NCBI GenBank assembly: GCA_030427145.1
Contig: JAUHWT010000022.1
Span: 17,805-81,804, forward strand
Direction of reading: 5' to 3'
Origin: Alphaproteobacteria bacterium
GTDB lineage: Bacteria > Pseudomonadota > Alphaproteobacteria > Rhodobacterales > Rhodobacteraceae
DNA: 64,000 nt
The notes under the pieces are model-generated. The model had not been told where the DNA came from and did no database searches. It saw nothing but the letters and a program-made list of their open reading frames with translations. Position 1 is the first letter of the stretch. Each line of letters begins with the position of its first letter. A program made the position numbers and the translations under genes. Shown here one piece after another: positions 36,706-46,253 of this stretch.

Positions 36706-37280
36706 TCGGCAACATCCTGAGCCTCGGAAGAGGCACGGAACGTCTGGGCAAAGTTGTGGAAGGCGTGGCGGAAGTATTTGTGGGAAACCGGGCCAAACGC
36801 GAAGAAGCCGAGTTCGAGAAATTCGAAATCGCCCTCAAACAGTATTCAGACGAGTTCAAGATGCCATCGGAAGGCCCGTTTGACCGTTTCGTCAATGCGC
36901 TCAATCGAATGCCACGCCCGCTACTCGCTTTGGGGACACTTGGGTTGTTTGGGTATTCGATGATCGATCCGCCCGGGTTCTCGTCGCGAATGCAGGGCCT
37001 GAACCTGATCCCGGAGCCGCTTTGGTGGCTGCTTGGGGTGATCGTCTCATTCTATTTCGGCGCGCGCGAAATGCACCATTTCAGGTCGCAGCGACAGCAG
37101 AATGTGGTGGTTACTTCACCTTCAACCGCCGTCACGACCGAAGTGGTACGATCGGAACCGAACACTCAGCCGCCGCAGACCCGGAGCACCCACCTCGGAC
37201 TTTTCTCCAACCGAAACCAAAACACCATCGACCCAAACCATAACGCCGCACTGGAGGAATGGCGCAGGCTAAACGCCTGA
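36696..37280 (+). CDS. GTA-type holin family protein
   Basis: A 194-aa protein of the GTA_holin_3TM type. The N-terminal amphipathic part (residues 1-50) is followed by hydrophobic helices (about 75-92 and 108-122) and a polar, repeat-poor, Asn/Thr-rich tail. It would form inner-membrane lesions that let the upstream muramidase through. The start is inside the endolysin gene (10-bp overlap). Confidence 0.85.
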   Translation: MGLIGNILSLGRGTERLGKVVEGVAEVFVGNRAKREEAEFEKFEIALKQYSDEFKMPSEGPFDRFVNALNRMPRPLLALGTLGLFGYSMIDPPGFSSRMQGLNLIPEPLWWLLGVIVSFYFGAREMHHFRSQRQQNVVVTSPSTAVTTEVVRSEPNTQPPQTRSTHLGLFSNRNQNTIDPNHNAALEEWRRLNA

Positions 37281-37327
37281 CGGTCACCGCCGCCGGTGTA
37301 AAACTGGCACCCAAGTGATTTGCCCCC

Positions 37328-37363
37328 GGCCGCTTTTGCCATCATAAGACGGGGAAAGCGGCC
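37328..37363. repeat. Perfect 9-bp inverted repeat between holin and ccmF
   Basis: GGCCGCTTT and AAAGCGGCC flank an 18-nt loop, 47 bp after the holin stop and 26 bp before the ccmF ATG. Probably a transcript-end hairpin of the lysis pair; no T-run follows. Confidence 0.55.
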
Positions 37364-37389
37364 AGCAATCGCCAGAGCGGAGAACTTGG

Positions 37390-39375
37390 ATGATAGTTGA
37401 ACTCGGTCACCTGTGCCTGATCCTCGCGTTTGTGGTGGCGATCATCCAAATGGTCATACCCATGATCGGTGCGGGCAAAGGCTGGTCGGACTGGATGCGC
37501 ATTGCCGTTCCAGCCGCCTCCATCCAGTTCATTCTGACCCTGTTCTCATTCGCGGCGCTTATGTACGCCTTCGTGATTTCCGATTTCACGGTGCGTCTTG
37601 TTGCCGCGAATTCCCATTCAGCCAAGCCAATGATGTACAAAATCGCGGGAACCTGGGGGAACCATGAGGGGTCCATGCTCCTGTGGATCCTGATTTTGAC
37701 GCTGTTTGGAGCGATGGTGGCCTGGTGGGGGAAGAACCTCCCGCCGGAGTTGAAGGCGCGCGTACTCTCGGTACAGTCTTCCATCGCCGTTGCGTTTTTT
37801 GCATTTATCCTCTTCACCTCAAATCCGTTTGACCGCCTGGCCATGCCGCCGGCAGACGGCAACGATCTCAATCCCCTGCTTCAGGACCCCGGTCTCGCGT
37901 TCCATCCCCCGTTCCTCTATCTGGGGTATGTTGGCCTCTCCATGGCCTACTCCTTTGCCATTGCAGCCCTGATTGAGGGACGCGTTGACGCGGCCTGGGC
38001 CAGGTGGGTACGACCGTGGACGCTGCTCGCCTGGGTATTTCTGACCATCGGCATCGCCCTTGGTTCATTTTGGGCCTATTACGAACTCGGCTGGGGTGGC
38101 TGGTGGTTCTGGGATCCGGTGGAAAACGTGAGCTTCATGCCGTGGCTTTTGTCCGCCGCGCTGCTGCATTCCGCAATCGTGGTCGAAAAGCGAAATACAC
38201 TAAAAAGCTGGACCATCCTGCTCGCGATCCTTGCGTTCTCCTTCAGCCTGATTGGCGCATTCATAGTCCGCTCAGGCATCATTACCTCCGTACATGCGTT
38301 CGCTAGTGATCCGGAACGCGGCGTATTTCTGCTTTGGATCCTGGGGATGTTTATCGGAGGATCACTGCTACTCTACGCCCACCGTGCGTCCGAACTGCAG
38401 TCATCCTCCGTGTTCTCGGTCGTCAGTCGGGAAAGCGGGCTGGTTGTGAACAACGTCCTGCTTGTTGTCGCTACGCTTGTGGTATTCGTGGGAACCATGT
38501 GGCCGCTGGGAGCAGAAGTCCTGACGGGCCGGAAAATGTCTGTTGGAGCCCCCTTTTTCAACATGGCGTTCCCCCCGCTCATGATACTGCTCGTCGCCAT
38601 ACTGCCGCTCTTTGCGGTTCTTCCGTGGAAACGTGGAAATCTCGGCACGGCAATGCGACCCCTGAGCGGAGCCCTGGCGCTCTCGATGGCGCTTGGCGCA
38701 CTGGCCTGGGCACTGCAGTCCGGCAAATCCATGCTGGCGCCACTGGGCATCGCTCTCGCGGCATGGCTCGTTCTCGGCGCAGCATCGGAACTGGCAACCC
38801 GCAGCAGGTTGGGCAAGACAGACCGTAATGAAACCCTGCGAAGGCTCGCCAATCTGCCCCGCTCCGACTGGGGAAAGGCAATCGCCCATGCCGGACTGGG
38901 GCTGACCGTTTTCGGCATATCCTGCATCACGGCCTGGCAGGCTGAGGACATCCGCGTTGCAAAAGCGGGTGAGTCCTTTTCCGTATCCGGCTACACACTG
39001 ACGCTTGAGGCGGTCGAAATCGGCGAAGGCCCGAACTACAGCTACGAGACAGCGACGATCGGTCTTTCTCAGGACGGGAACCGGATCACCACCCTTAATC
39101 CCGAGAAACGTTTCTACCCCGTTCAGCGAATGCCCACGACAGAGGCCGCGATTGACCGCAGCCTGACACGGGATGTCTATGTGGCCCTCGGTGACGCCCA
39201 GGGCAACGACGGCTGGGCAGTTCGGACTTATATCAAGCCTTACGCAAACTGGATCTGGATCGGAGCACTGGTCATGGCGTTCGGCGGAACAATCAGCCTG
39301 ACGGATCGACGCTACCGGGTTGGCGCACCAAACCGAAAACGTCCATCGGCAAATTCAGCGGTCGCGGCGGAATAA
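37390..39375 (+). CDS. ccmF: Heme lyase CcmF
   Basis: A 661-aa polytopic inner-membrane protein, the heme lyase of system I cytochrome c maturation. The tryptophan-rich WWD motif is WGGWWFWDPVEN and further blocks include GNHEGSMLLW, FHPPFLYLGYVG and VHAFASDPERG. Conserved periplasmic histidines hold heme. GGAGAAC precedes the ATG, and ccmH follows after 5 bp. Confidence 0.96.
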   Translation: MIVELGHLCLILAFVVAIIQMVIPMIGAGKGWSDWMRIAVPAASIQFILTLFSFAALMYAFVISDFTVRLVAANSHSAKPMMYKIAGTWGNHEGSMLLWILILTLFGAMVAWWGKNLPPELKARVLSVQSSIAVAFFAFILFTSNPFDRLAMPPADGNDLNPLLQDPGLAFHPPFLYLGYVGLSMAYSFAIAALIEGRVDAAWARWVRPWTLLAWVFLTIGIALGSFWAYYELGWGGWWFWDPVENVSFMPWLLSAALLHSAIVVEKRNTLKSWTILLAILAFSFSLIGAFIVRSGIITSVHAFASDPERGVFLLWILGMFIGGSLLLYAHRASELQSSSVFSVVSRESGLVVNNVLLVVATLVVFVGTMWPLGAEVLTGRKMSVGAPFFNMAFPPLMILLVAILPLFAVLPWKRGNLGTAMRPLSGALALSMALGALAWALQSGKSMLAPLGIALAAWLVLGAASELATRSRLGKTDRNETLRRLANLPRSDWGKAIAHAGLGLTVFGISCITAWQAEDIRVAKAGESFSVSGYTLTLEAVEIGEGPNYSYETATIGLSQDGNRITTLNPEKRFYPVQRMPTTEAAIDRSLTRDVYVALGDAQGNDGWAVRTYIKPYANWIWIGALVMAFGGTISLTDRRYRVGAPNRKRPSANSAVAAE

Positions 39376-39380
39376 ATCAA

Positions 39381-39839
39381 ATGAGAAAACTGTTCCTGAT
39401 CCTCGCACTGTTTCTCGTTCCGGTCTCCGCTTTGGCCGTCCAGCCTGACGAGGTGTTGGATGATCCGGTTTTGGAGGAAAGAGCCCGGGACATCAGCAAA
39501 CTGCTGCGCTGCGTCGTTTGTCAGTCAGAATCCATTGATGATTCCAACGCCGCAATCGCCCGCGACCTCCGGCTTCTTGTAAGGGAGCGCCTCGTGGAGG
39601 GGGACACCAACCAGGAGGCCATAGACCATATCGTCGAACGCTATGGCGAATATGTCCTGTTCCTTCCGCCCTTCAATCTGGCCAACGCAATGCTCTGGCT
39701 CGCCGGACCACTCTTTCTGCTGTTGGGACTGATGATCGCGTTTTTCCATGTGCGGTCAAAAACTCGCGCAACTGGCAACGAACAGACGCCGCTCAGCGCG
39801 GAGGAACGGGAAAAACTGAAAAGCCTCACCGGGGGTTAA
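39381..39839 (+). CDS. ccmH: Cytochrome c-type biogenesis protein CcmH
   Basis: A 152-aa exported protein: a signal peptide (about 19 residues, VSALA then VQPDE), the thiol-redox motif LRCVVCQ (Cys44, Cys47), and a C-terminal membrane anchor (about residues 100-123). It reduces the CXXCH cysteines of apocytochrome c for CcmF. No ccmI/cycH follows; an enoyl-CoA hydratase gene does. Confidence 0.95.
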   Translation: MRKLFLILALFLVPVSALAVQPDEVLDDPVLEERARDISKLLRCVVCQSESIDDSNAAIARDLRLLVRERLVEGDTNQEAIDHIVERYGEYVLFLPPFNLANAMLWLAGPLFLLLGLMIAFFHVRSKTRATGNEQTPLSAEEREKLKSLTGG

Positions 39840-39911
39840 CGCGGCGTTGCGGGTTTCGCGCGGCACGAGTGCAGGCTATCGTCGACGCAGGTCGAATCCC
39901 GGAGCACAGTA

Positions 39912-40688
39912 ATGCAGTATGAGACCCTGATTTATGCCGTGGAGAACGATGTCGCGACGGTCACCATGAACCGCCCTGACATCATGAACGGGCTAAATAC
40001 GCAGATGCGGCTGGAGCTGACACACGCATTCCAGCACACCCACGAACATGCACGGGTTATCGTCCTGACGGGGGCTGGCCGGGCATTCTGTTCCGGACAG
40101 GATCTTGGCGACAGAAAATCCGCCGCCGACCTGGACGTCGAGCGCACCCTGCTCGAAGAATACGAGCCGATGCTCAAAGCCATCTATGACTGCCCCATCC
40201 CCACCATCGCGGCCGTTAACGGCGCCGCAGCAGGCGCGGGATGCAACCTGGCGCTTGCCGCCGACATCGTGATCGCCACGGAGAGCGCGGTTTTCATCCA
40301 GGCGTTTTCCCGCATCGGCCTGATACCGGACGCAGGGGGCACTTACTGGTTGCCGCGCCAGGTCGGTTTTGCAAGGGCTATGGGCGCCGTTTTGTTCGCG
40401 GAACCGGTTTCCGCCCGCCAGGCTCAGGACTGGGGCATGATCTGGGAGACCGTTGAGGATGAACAGTTTCATGAACGCGTTCTGTCGCGCGCGAAACACC
40501 TCGCCGCCGGGCCAACTACAGCCTACCGTCTCGCAAAGGAGGCGCTCCGACGGAGCTATTCACATGACCTCGAACGGCAACTTGAGCTCGAGGCTCAACT
40601 TCAGGGCGAAGCCGGACGGACACGGGATTTCCAGGAAGGCGTGCTCGCCTTTCTTGAAAAGCGTCCGGCCCGTTTTGAAGGCCGGTAG
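39912..40688 (+). CDS. Enoyl-CoA hydratase/isomerase family (PaaG-like)
   Basis: A 258-aa crotonase. Oxyanion-hole loops are RAFCSGQDLGD and NGAAAGAGCNLALAADIVIA, and IGLIPDAGGTYWLPR provides the acid region; the GLIPDAGGT form resembles PaaG, the ring-1,2-epoxyphenylacetyl-CoA isomerase. No other paa gene is adjacent, so the exact reaction is uncertain. Followed after 11 bp by glnE. Confidence 0.82.
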   Translation: MQYETLIYAVENDVATVTMNRPDIMNGLNTQMRLELTHAFQHTHEHARVIVLTGAGRAFCSGQDLGDRKSAADLDVERTLLEEYEPMLKAIYDCPIPTIAAVNGAAAGAGCNLALAADIVIATESAVFIQAFSRIGLIPDAGGTYWLPRQVGFARAMGAVLFAEPVSARQAQDWGMIWETVEDEQFHERVLSRAKHLAAGPTTAYRLAKEALRRSYSHDLERQLELEAQLQGEAGRTRDFQEGVLAFLEKRPARFEGR

Positions 40689-40699
40689 CCGGAGGCACG

Positions 40700-43519
40700 A
40701 TGGCCAATACCGCCCTCGCACACCGCATTTCCCGCACGCCGCTTGTATTCGACGAACGTGCCGCCTCTGAAATCTCGGACCAGTTCTCCTACCTGTCCGG
40801 CCCGGTGCGCGAATTGCTGGGCGCGACCGCATCCTGTTCAGGCTACCTCGCCCGGTCGATGCAGCGCGAGGAAACCTGGCTTCGCGAGATTGTTGATGCC
40901 TCCCCTGAGGAAACTCTGGCAACCACACTGGCCACGCTCAACAACGTTGGCAGCGACCGGATGGCGACTGAACTTCGCATCGCCAAACGCCGGATCGCAC
41001 TGCTCGCCGCACTGGCGGACCTCGGCGGCGCGTGGAGCCTGCTTGAGGTGACCGGGGCGCTCACCCAACTCGCCGACCGGGCCGTACAGCTTTCGCTGCA
41101 AACCCTCGTTGCAGCCGAAATTGAGCGCGGAAAAATTCCCAACGCCAAACCTGAGGATGCCGTCGAAGGCGCAGGCATGTTTGTCGTCGCAATGGGCAAA
41201 ATGGGGGCCGGCGAACTCAACTATTCCTCCGACATCGACCTGATCGTGCTGTTCGACGAAACCCGCCACGATCCGGACGATTATGCGGCTGTCCGGAAGA
41301 GCTTTATCCGTGTCACCCAGAAAATGGTCACGATGCTCTCCAAAATCTCGGGAGAGGGCTACGTGTTCAGAACGGACCTCCGTCTCAGACCGGACCCCTC
41401 GGTTACACCGGTCTGCATCGCCACGGAACCCGCCGAACATTACTACGAAAGTCTGGGGCGGACCTGGGAGAGGTCGGCTTTCATCAAGGCACGTGTCTGT
41501 GCCGGAGCAATCGACGCGGGAAATGCGTTTCTCGAGAGGCTCAAGCCGTTTGTCTGGCGTAGACACCTCGATTATGCCGCCATCCACGACGCCCATGACA
41601 TGCGCAAACGCATCCGGACCCACAAAGGTCTGACCGGCCCCATCCAGATCCCTGGTCATGATGTGAAACTTGGCCAGGGCGGCATCAGGGAAATTGAGTT
41701 TTTCACCCAGACGCGGCAGTTGATTCTTGGCGGACGAGAGCCCGACCTGCGCGACCGCAGGACGTTGCCAACCTTGAATGCCCTGGCGGAGCACGGCTGG
41801 GTCGGGCAAGAGACCGTTGAGATTTTGCGCGACGCCTATGTTGAGCACCGCAACCTGGAACACAGGCTGCAAATGGTGGACGACGCCCAAACCCAGACCA
41901 TGCCAACCAACGCCGAGGGCCTCGACCGGATCGCCCGCTTTTCGGGGTATGGAGACACCGAGGCTTTTCGAGAGGATCTGCTTCAGCGATTTGAGCAGGT
42001 CCACGGTCTGACTGAGGATTTCTTCACGCCCGACCAGCCCAACCACTCGGACGCCCCGTCACCCGAAGAAGTGTTCAAGGACCCCGAGCGTGCCGTTGAC
42101 ATTATGACCGACTGGCAACGTTTGCCTGCTCTGCGCACGTCACGCGCGCGGTCGATATTCAATCGCCTGCAACCCGAATTCATGAGCCGTATGGCGGAGG
42201 TCCAGGACCCCGACGAGGCCCTGCGGTCTCTGGACGCGTTTCTTTCGCACCTGCCCGCGGGCGTTCAGTTGTTTTCGATGATGGAGGCGAACCCTCCCCT
42301 GCTGGACCTTTTGGTGGACATTTGCGGCACCACCCCGGACCTGGCACGGTACCTCGGTCGAAACCCGGCTGTCCTTGACGCCGTTCTCAGCCAGGACTTT
42401 TTCCAGCCGCTGCCTGGCGTGCGGGATTTGACGCTTGATCTCATTAAGATCCTCGAAGCTTACGACGATTACGAGACGGTTCTGAACGCCGCCAGAATTT
42501 GGATGAAGGAGCACCATTTCCGGATCGGCGTTCACCTGCTGCGGGGCATTGCGGACTCCCAGGAAGCCGGTATTTCCTACTCCGCAGTTGCCGAGGCGGT
42601 CCTCGCAGCCATACTCCCCAAGGTTGAGGACGAATTTGCCAAACGGCATGGCGCACCACCCGGCGCGGGAGCAACCATCGTAGCAATGGGCAAAGCGGGT
42701 AGCCGGGAGATGACTGTCTCATCCGATCTCGATCTCATCATGATCTATGATGCCGATGGCGAAACGGAGTCCGACGGAAAACGCCCGCTCGCGGTCCCGA
42801 CATACTATGCCCGCCTGACCCAGGCCGTGATCTCCGCCCTGACGGCTCAAATGGCCGACGGCATGCTCTACAAGGTCGACATGCGGCTGCGTCCATCCGG
42901 TAAACAGGGACCACTGGCCACCAGTCTGGAGGCATTCCGCAATTATCAGAAAAGCGACGCCTGGACCTGGGAGCACATGGCCCTGACCCGTGCCAGGGTA
43001 CTTGCCGGTCCACCTGAACTACGGCAGCGTGTCACGGAAGCCATAGCGGAGGTCATCAAACGCGCGCATGATCCGGAAAAGGTACTGGAGGACGCCCGCG
43101 ACATGCGTCGGCGTCTGTCGGAAGCACACTGGAAAGACATCACCGATCCGTGGACCTGCAAGCGTGGAAGCGGCCGCATGATGGATATTGAGCTGCTGGC
43201 CCAGTCGGGCGCACTCATTCACAACATCAGCGGAGTGAGACGACCGTCAGCCATTTTGGATCGTTTGGGCAAACTTGGATGGCTGGCCAGGGAACAGGCC
43301 ACATTCCTCCGCGACTGCCTTGAACGACTGGGGGCCATGCAGCAGGTCGCACGACTGGCCAGCGACCGGACCATCGACCCGACGACGGCGGGCCAGGGAT
43401 ACGTTCGCCTGATCCTCACGCGTACCGGCGCGCCAGACGTGGACACATTGCGATCGACGCTGGTCGATGATGCAGGGAAATGCGCCGAAATCATCGAAAC
43501 CAGGCTGGCCCAACCTTGA
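40700..43519 (+). CDS. glnE: Bifunctional glutamine-synthetase adenylyltransferase/deadenylyltransferase
   Basis: A 939-aa regulator that adenylylates and deadenylylates glutamine synthetase according to PII and glutamine. Two nucleotidyltransferase domains are clear: GKMGAGELNYSSDIDLIVLF (about residues 170-190, N-terminal, deadenylylating) and GKAGSREMTVSSDLDLIMIY (about 660-685, C-terminal, adenylylating). Its stop overlaps the start of the HDAC-like gene. Confidence 0.96.
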   Translation: MANTALAHRISRTPLVFDERAASEISDQFSYLSGPVRELLGATASCSGYLARSMQREETWLREIVDASPEETLATTLATLNNVGSDRMATELRIAKRRIALLAALADLGGAWSLLEVTGALTQLADRAVQLSLQTLVAAEIERGKIPNAKPEDAVEGAGMFVVAMGKMGAGELNYSSDIDLIVLFDETRHDPDDYAAVRKSFIRVTQKMVTMLSKISGEGYVFRTDLRLRPDPSVTPVCIATEPAEHYYESLGRTWERSAFIKARVCAGAIDAGNAFLERLKPFVWRRHLDYAAIHDAHDMRKRIRTHKGLTGPIQIPGHDVKLGQGGIREIEFFTQTRQLILGGREPDLRDRRTLPTLNALAEHGWVGQETVEILRDAYVEHRNLEHRLQMVDDAQTQTMPTNAEGLDRIARFSGYGDTEAFREDLLQRFEQVHGLTEDFFTPDQPNHSDAPSPEEVFKDPERAVDIMTDWQRLPALRTSRARSIFNRLQPEFMSRMAEVQDPDEALRSLDAFLSHLPAGVQLFSMMEANPPLLDLLVDICGTTPDLARYLGRNPAVLDAVLSQDFFQPLPGVRDLTLDLIKILEAYDDYETVLNAARIWMKEHHFRIGVHLLRGIADSQEAGISYSAVAEAVLAAILPKVEDEFAKRHGAPPGAGATIVAMGKAGSREMTVSSDLDLIMIYDADGETESDGKRPLAVPTYYARLTQAVISALTAQMADGMLYKVDMRLRPSGKQGPLATSLEAFRNYQKSDAWTWEHMALTRARVLAGPPELRQRVTEAIAEVIKRAHDPEKVLEDARDMRRRLSEAHWKDITDPWTCKRGSGRMMDIELLAQSGALIHNISGVRRPSAILDRLGKLGWLAREQATFLRDCLERLGAMQQVARLASDRTIDPTTAGQGYVRLILTRTGAPDVDTLRSTLVDDAGKCAEIIETRLAQP

Positions 43520-44457
43520 GCCTGCCGATCGTTCACCATCCCGACTACAGGGTGACACTTCGACCCGGGCACGGGTTCCCCATGTCAAAGTATGCCTATC
43601 TTCGGGAAGTGCTCATATCGCGCGGTCTGCTCCCGGAAGTTGGCGGCTACTTTGCTCCAGCGCCCGCGAGTTTGACGCAGGTCGCCACCGTCCATGACGC
43701 CGACTATGTCAGCCGGGTGGCCTCCAACACGCGAACTGCCGAGGAAACACGTCGCATCGGTCTGCCTGATACACCCGCCGTGTCACGACGGGCCTTTCTT
43801 GCCACCGCCGGGACGCTTCTGGCCGCGAGGCTCTCCATTGAACATGGGCTGGCCTGCAACATGGCGGGCGGCTCCCACCATGCCGGGCCGGAGTCAGGCT
43901 CCGGCTACTGTGTTTTTAACGATGTAGCAGTTGCCGCCGCCATTCTGCTGAATGAAGGTCGAGCTGAACGTATACTTGTCGTCGACCTTGATGTGCATCA
44001 GGGTGACGGCACCGCTCAGATCTTCGCGGATGACCCGCGTGTGTTCACCCTGTCCCTGCATGCCGAAAAAAACTTCCCCGCTCGCAAAGTCGCGTCCGAC
44101 CTCGACTATCCGTTGCCCGACAACTTGAAGGACGCCGCCTATATGGAAGTACTGGAAGACGCCTTGCAACAGGCCTCGGCGGTACCTGCAGATATCATAT
44201 TCTACAATGCCGGTGTAGATCCACACGTGGACGACAGGCTGGGGCGCCTCGCCCTGACTTCGGGTGGATTGCGCGCCCGCGACCGCAGGGTTCTGGAATG
44301 GGCCGCCGCCCAAAACACCCCCTGCACATGCGTTTTGGGCGGAGGTTACGACCGCGATCCCTACCGCCTGGCGGAGAGACACGCCATCCTGTTTGAGGAG
44401 GCGGCTAAGGTGTTTGAACATATCCCGGCAGGATTGGTCGACACTGCACCGACTTGA
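43516..44457 (+). CDS. Histone deacetylase-superfamily protein
   Basis: A 313-aa zinc amidohydrolase. VHDADYVSRV, GGSHHAGPESGSGYCVFNDVA, VVDLDVHQGDGTAQIF (metal-site Asp and His) and NAGVDPHVDDRLG make up the active-site set. Bacterial members deacetylate small acetylated amines or acetoin-linked proteins; the substrate is unknown. The start is TTG, four bases inside the glnE stop (TTGA), so translation is coupled. Confidence 0.88.
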   Translation: MSLPIVHHPDYRVTLRPGHGFPMSKYAYLREVLISRGLLPEVGGYFAPAPASLTQVATVHDADYVSRVASNTRTAEETRRIGLPDTPAVSRRAFLATAGTLLAARLSIEHGLACNMAGGSHHAGPESGSGYCVFNDVAVAAAILLNEGRAERILVVDLDVHQGDGTAQIFADDPRVFTLSLHAEKNFPARKVASDLDYPLPDNLKDAAYMEVLEDALQQASAVPADIIFYNAGVDPHVDDRLGRLALTSGGLRARDRRVLEWAAAQNTPCTCVLGGGYDRDPYRLAERHAILFEEAAKVFEHIPAGLVDTAPT

Positions 44458-44504
44458 CGCAGCAATATTCCCCACTTACCCAGGAAATCAGGTCGGAGGG
44501 GGCA

Positions 44505-44795
44505 ATGCCAATGGGAAAGTACGACATCAAAGCCGATCCGCGTGGCCTCATGTATGAGGCCTATCGCATGGACCTCAGTATTGAGGACGCCCGCACCATT
44601 TTCTTCGACTGGGCGATCGGCCTCAACGATGGCGCCGACGTCCAAAGCATCCGCGAATTGCTGGACGCGTACGGCCCGGACCATCCGAACCATCCCATGA
44701 CAACCGTCCTTCGCGAAGGTCTGGACACAAACTCAGTCAAACCCACACGTCGGGGCGGGAGAAGCGCGCGTCAGGCCGGAAAAGACCGGTCCTGA
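44505..44795 (+). CDS. Small conserved-looking protein of unknown function
   Basis: A 96-aa soluble protein: KYDIKADPRGLMYEAYRMDL, an internal helix (SIEDARTIFFDWAIGL), and a basic C-terminus (RRGGRSARQAGKDRS). GGAGGGGG lies about five bases before the ATG, a strong ribosome site. It is probably in the glnE operon. The gene end is covered by a strong hairpin. I do not recognise a named family. Confidence 0.7.
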   Translation: MPMGKYDIKADPRGLMYEAYRMDLSIEDARTIFFDWAIGLNDGADVQSIRELLDAYGPDHPNHPMTTVLREGLDTNSVKPTRRGGRSARQAGKDRS

Positions 44796-44800
44796 CGCGC
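44766..44800. terminator. Hairpin between convergent genes
   Basis: GCGCGTCAGG-CCGG-aaaaga-CCGG-t-CCTGACGCGC: a 14-pair stem with one unpaired T, overlapping the stop codon of the small gene and lying 12 bp from the end of the convergent peptidase gene. No T-run; it could act in both directions. Confidence 0.55.
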
Positions 44801-44811
44801 CCAGCATTGGT

Positions 44812-46182
44812 TCAGGTCAAAGCCGCCAGTACCCTCGCCCAACTGCGCGCTCCTTTGTGGAAGCTTGCGAGATCATATTTCTCATTGGGCGAGTGCAGAG
44901 CGTCATCAGACTGCCCGAAACCGATCATAAGGGAATCCATCCCCAGGATTTCATGGAAGAGACCGGCAATGGGGATCGAACCACCACATCCTGCAAATAC
45001 CGCAGGTTTGGGCCACTCATCCGACAACGCAGCGTGTGCTTTCGTGAACTCCGTAGCGTCAACGGGCAACACAGTCGCTTTGGCTCCGTTCTTTTCAACG
45101 AACGACGCGCTGCAGTCAGCAGGCAGGGACGCTTCCACATGGGCCTTGAACGCCGCGACCACGGCGTCCGGGTCCTGATCGCCCACCAGACGGAATGTTA
45201 CCTTGGCATGAGCCTCCGCCGGTAGAACGGTCTTGAACCCCTCACCCGTGTAGCCACCCCAGATACCATTGACCTCCGCGGTTGGACGGGCCCAGGTCTG
45301 CTCAAGCGCGGTATAGCCGGTCTCGCCTGCGGGGACGCTCAGACCAACCTCGCCCAGAAAATCCTCCGTGCTGAAGTTGAGACCATCCCACTGGGCTTTC
45401 ACTTCATCCGGGATATCATGAACACCGTCATAGAACCCGTCGAGAGTAACGCGGCCATCGTCGTCATGCATGTCTGACAGGATCCGGTTGAGCACGCGTA
45501 TCGGATTGATCGCCGCCCCGCCGTACATACCGGAATGCAAATCGCGGTCCGCGGCATGTACCGTGACCTGAACCCCAACCATCCCGCGCAGCATCGTGGA
45601 AATCGCCGGCGTCTCACGATCCCACATTGCCGTGTCACATATCATCGCAAGATCTGCGGTCAGTTCGCCGGCGTTTTCCTTCATAAACGGCACCAGTGAC
45701 GGCGACCCGGTTTCCTCCTCACCTTCAAGGAAAATGGTCAAACGACAGGGAAGTTTTCCGTTTACCGCAAACCAGGCCCGCAGCGCCTCAAGGAACGTCA
45801 TCAACTGTCCCTTGTCATCATTCGCCCCACGGGCGGAAATGACCTTGCCGTTGGGAGTGTCCTTGAGAACCGGCTCAAAGGGCGGGCTGTCCCACAGGTT
45901 CACGGGATCGACCGGCTGGACGTCATAGTGACCGTAGAAAAGAAAATGGGGTCCGCCCTCTCCCCCGTGGGCAACCACCATGGGATGGCCCGGCGTGTCC
46001 CGACGCTCCGCCTCAAAACCGAGGGACTTGAGATCGTTGACCAACCAGTCCGCCGCGGCAACACAGTGATCGGCATAGGCCGGATCGGTGGATACGCTCT
46101 GAATGCGCAACAACTCAAAAAGCCGCTCCAGCGCCGCCGGCTGATCCGCATCAATTTTCTCAAGAATGGCCTCAATGCTCAT
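44812..46182 (-). CDS. M20-family dipeptidase/peptidase
   Basis: A 456-aa zinc metallopeptidase. Metal and catalytic residues are in LFYGHYDVQPVDP, ISARGANDDKGQ, FLEGEEETGSPS and GGSIPIAG, with a dimerisation lid between. This branch (DapE/ArgE/CPG2 superfamily, cytosolic non-specific dipeptidase-like) releases amino acids from dipeptides. The start at 46182 is preferred because AAGGGGACACAACC lies upstream; nine codons earlier lacks support. Confidence 0.88.
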   Translation of the reverse strand: MSIEAILEKIDADQPAALERLFELLRIQSVSTDPAYADHCVAAADWLVNDLKSLGFEAERRDTPGHPMVVAHGGEGGPHFLFYGHYDVQPVDPVNLWDSPPFEPVLKDTPNGKVISARGANDDKGQLMTFLEALRAWFAVNGKLPCRLTIFLEGEEETGSPSLVPFMKENAGELTADLAMICDTAMWDRETPAISTMLRGMVGVQVTVHAADRDLHSGMYGGAAINPIRVLNRILSDMHDDDGRVTLDGFYDGVHDIPDEVKAQWDGLNFSTEDFLGEVGLSVPAGETGYTALEQTWARPTAEVNGIWGGYTGEGFKTVLPAEAHAKVTFRLVGDQDPDAVVAAFKAHVEASLPADCSASFVEKNGAKATVLPVDATEFTKAHAALSDEWPKPAVFAGCGGSIPIAGLFHEILGMDSLMIGFGQSDDALHSPNEKYDLASFHKGARSWARVLAALT

Positions 46183-46253
46183 GGTTGTGTCCCCTTTCTG
46201 CACCCGCATGAGGTATCGGGAAAACCCTAACGTGGCAATCGGCCAAGCCTATG

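Noticed and set aside
36094..37280. A prophage remnant around the endolysin and holin
   Set aside because: No capsid, tail, terminase, integrase or repressor is present, and both neighbours are cytochrome maturation genes. The GTA lysis pair explains it better.
40838..42046. Long antisense frame over glnE
   Set aside because: GlnE is complete on the plus strand with both catalytic domains. The antisense reading is a GC-bias shadow.
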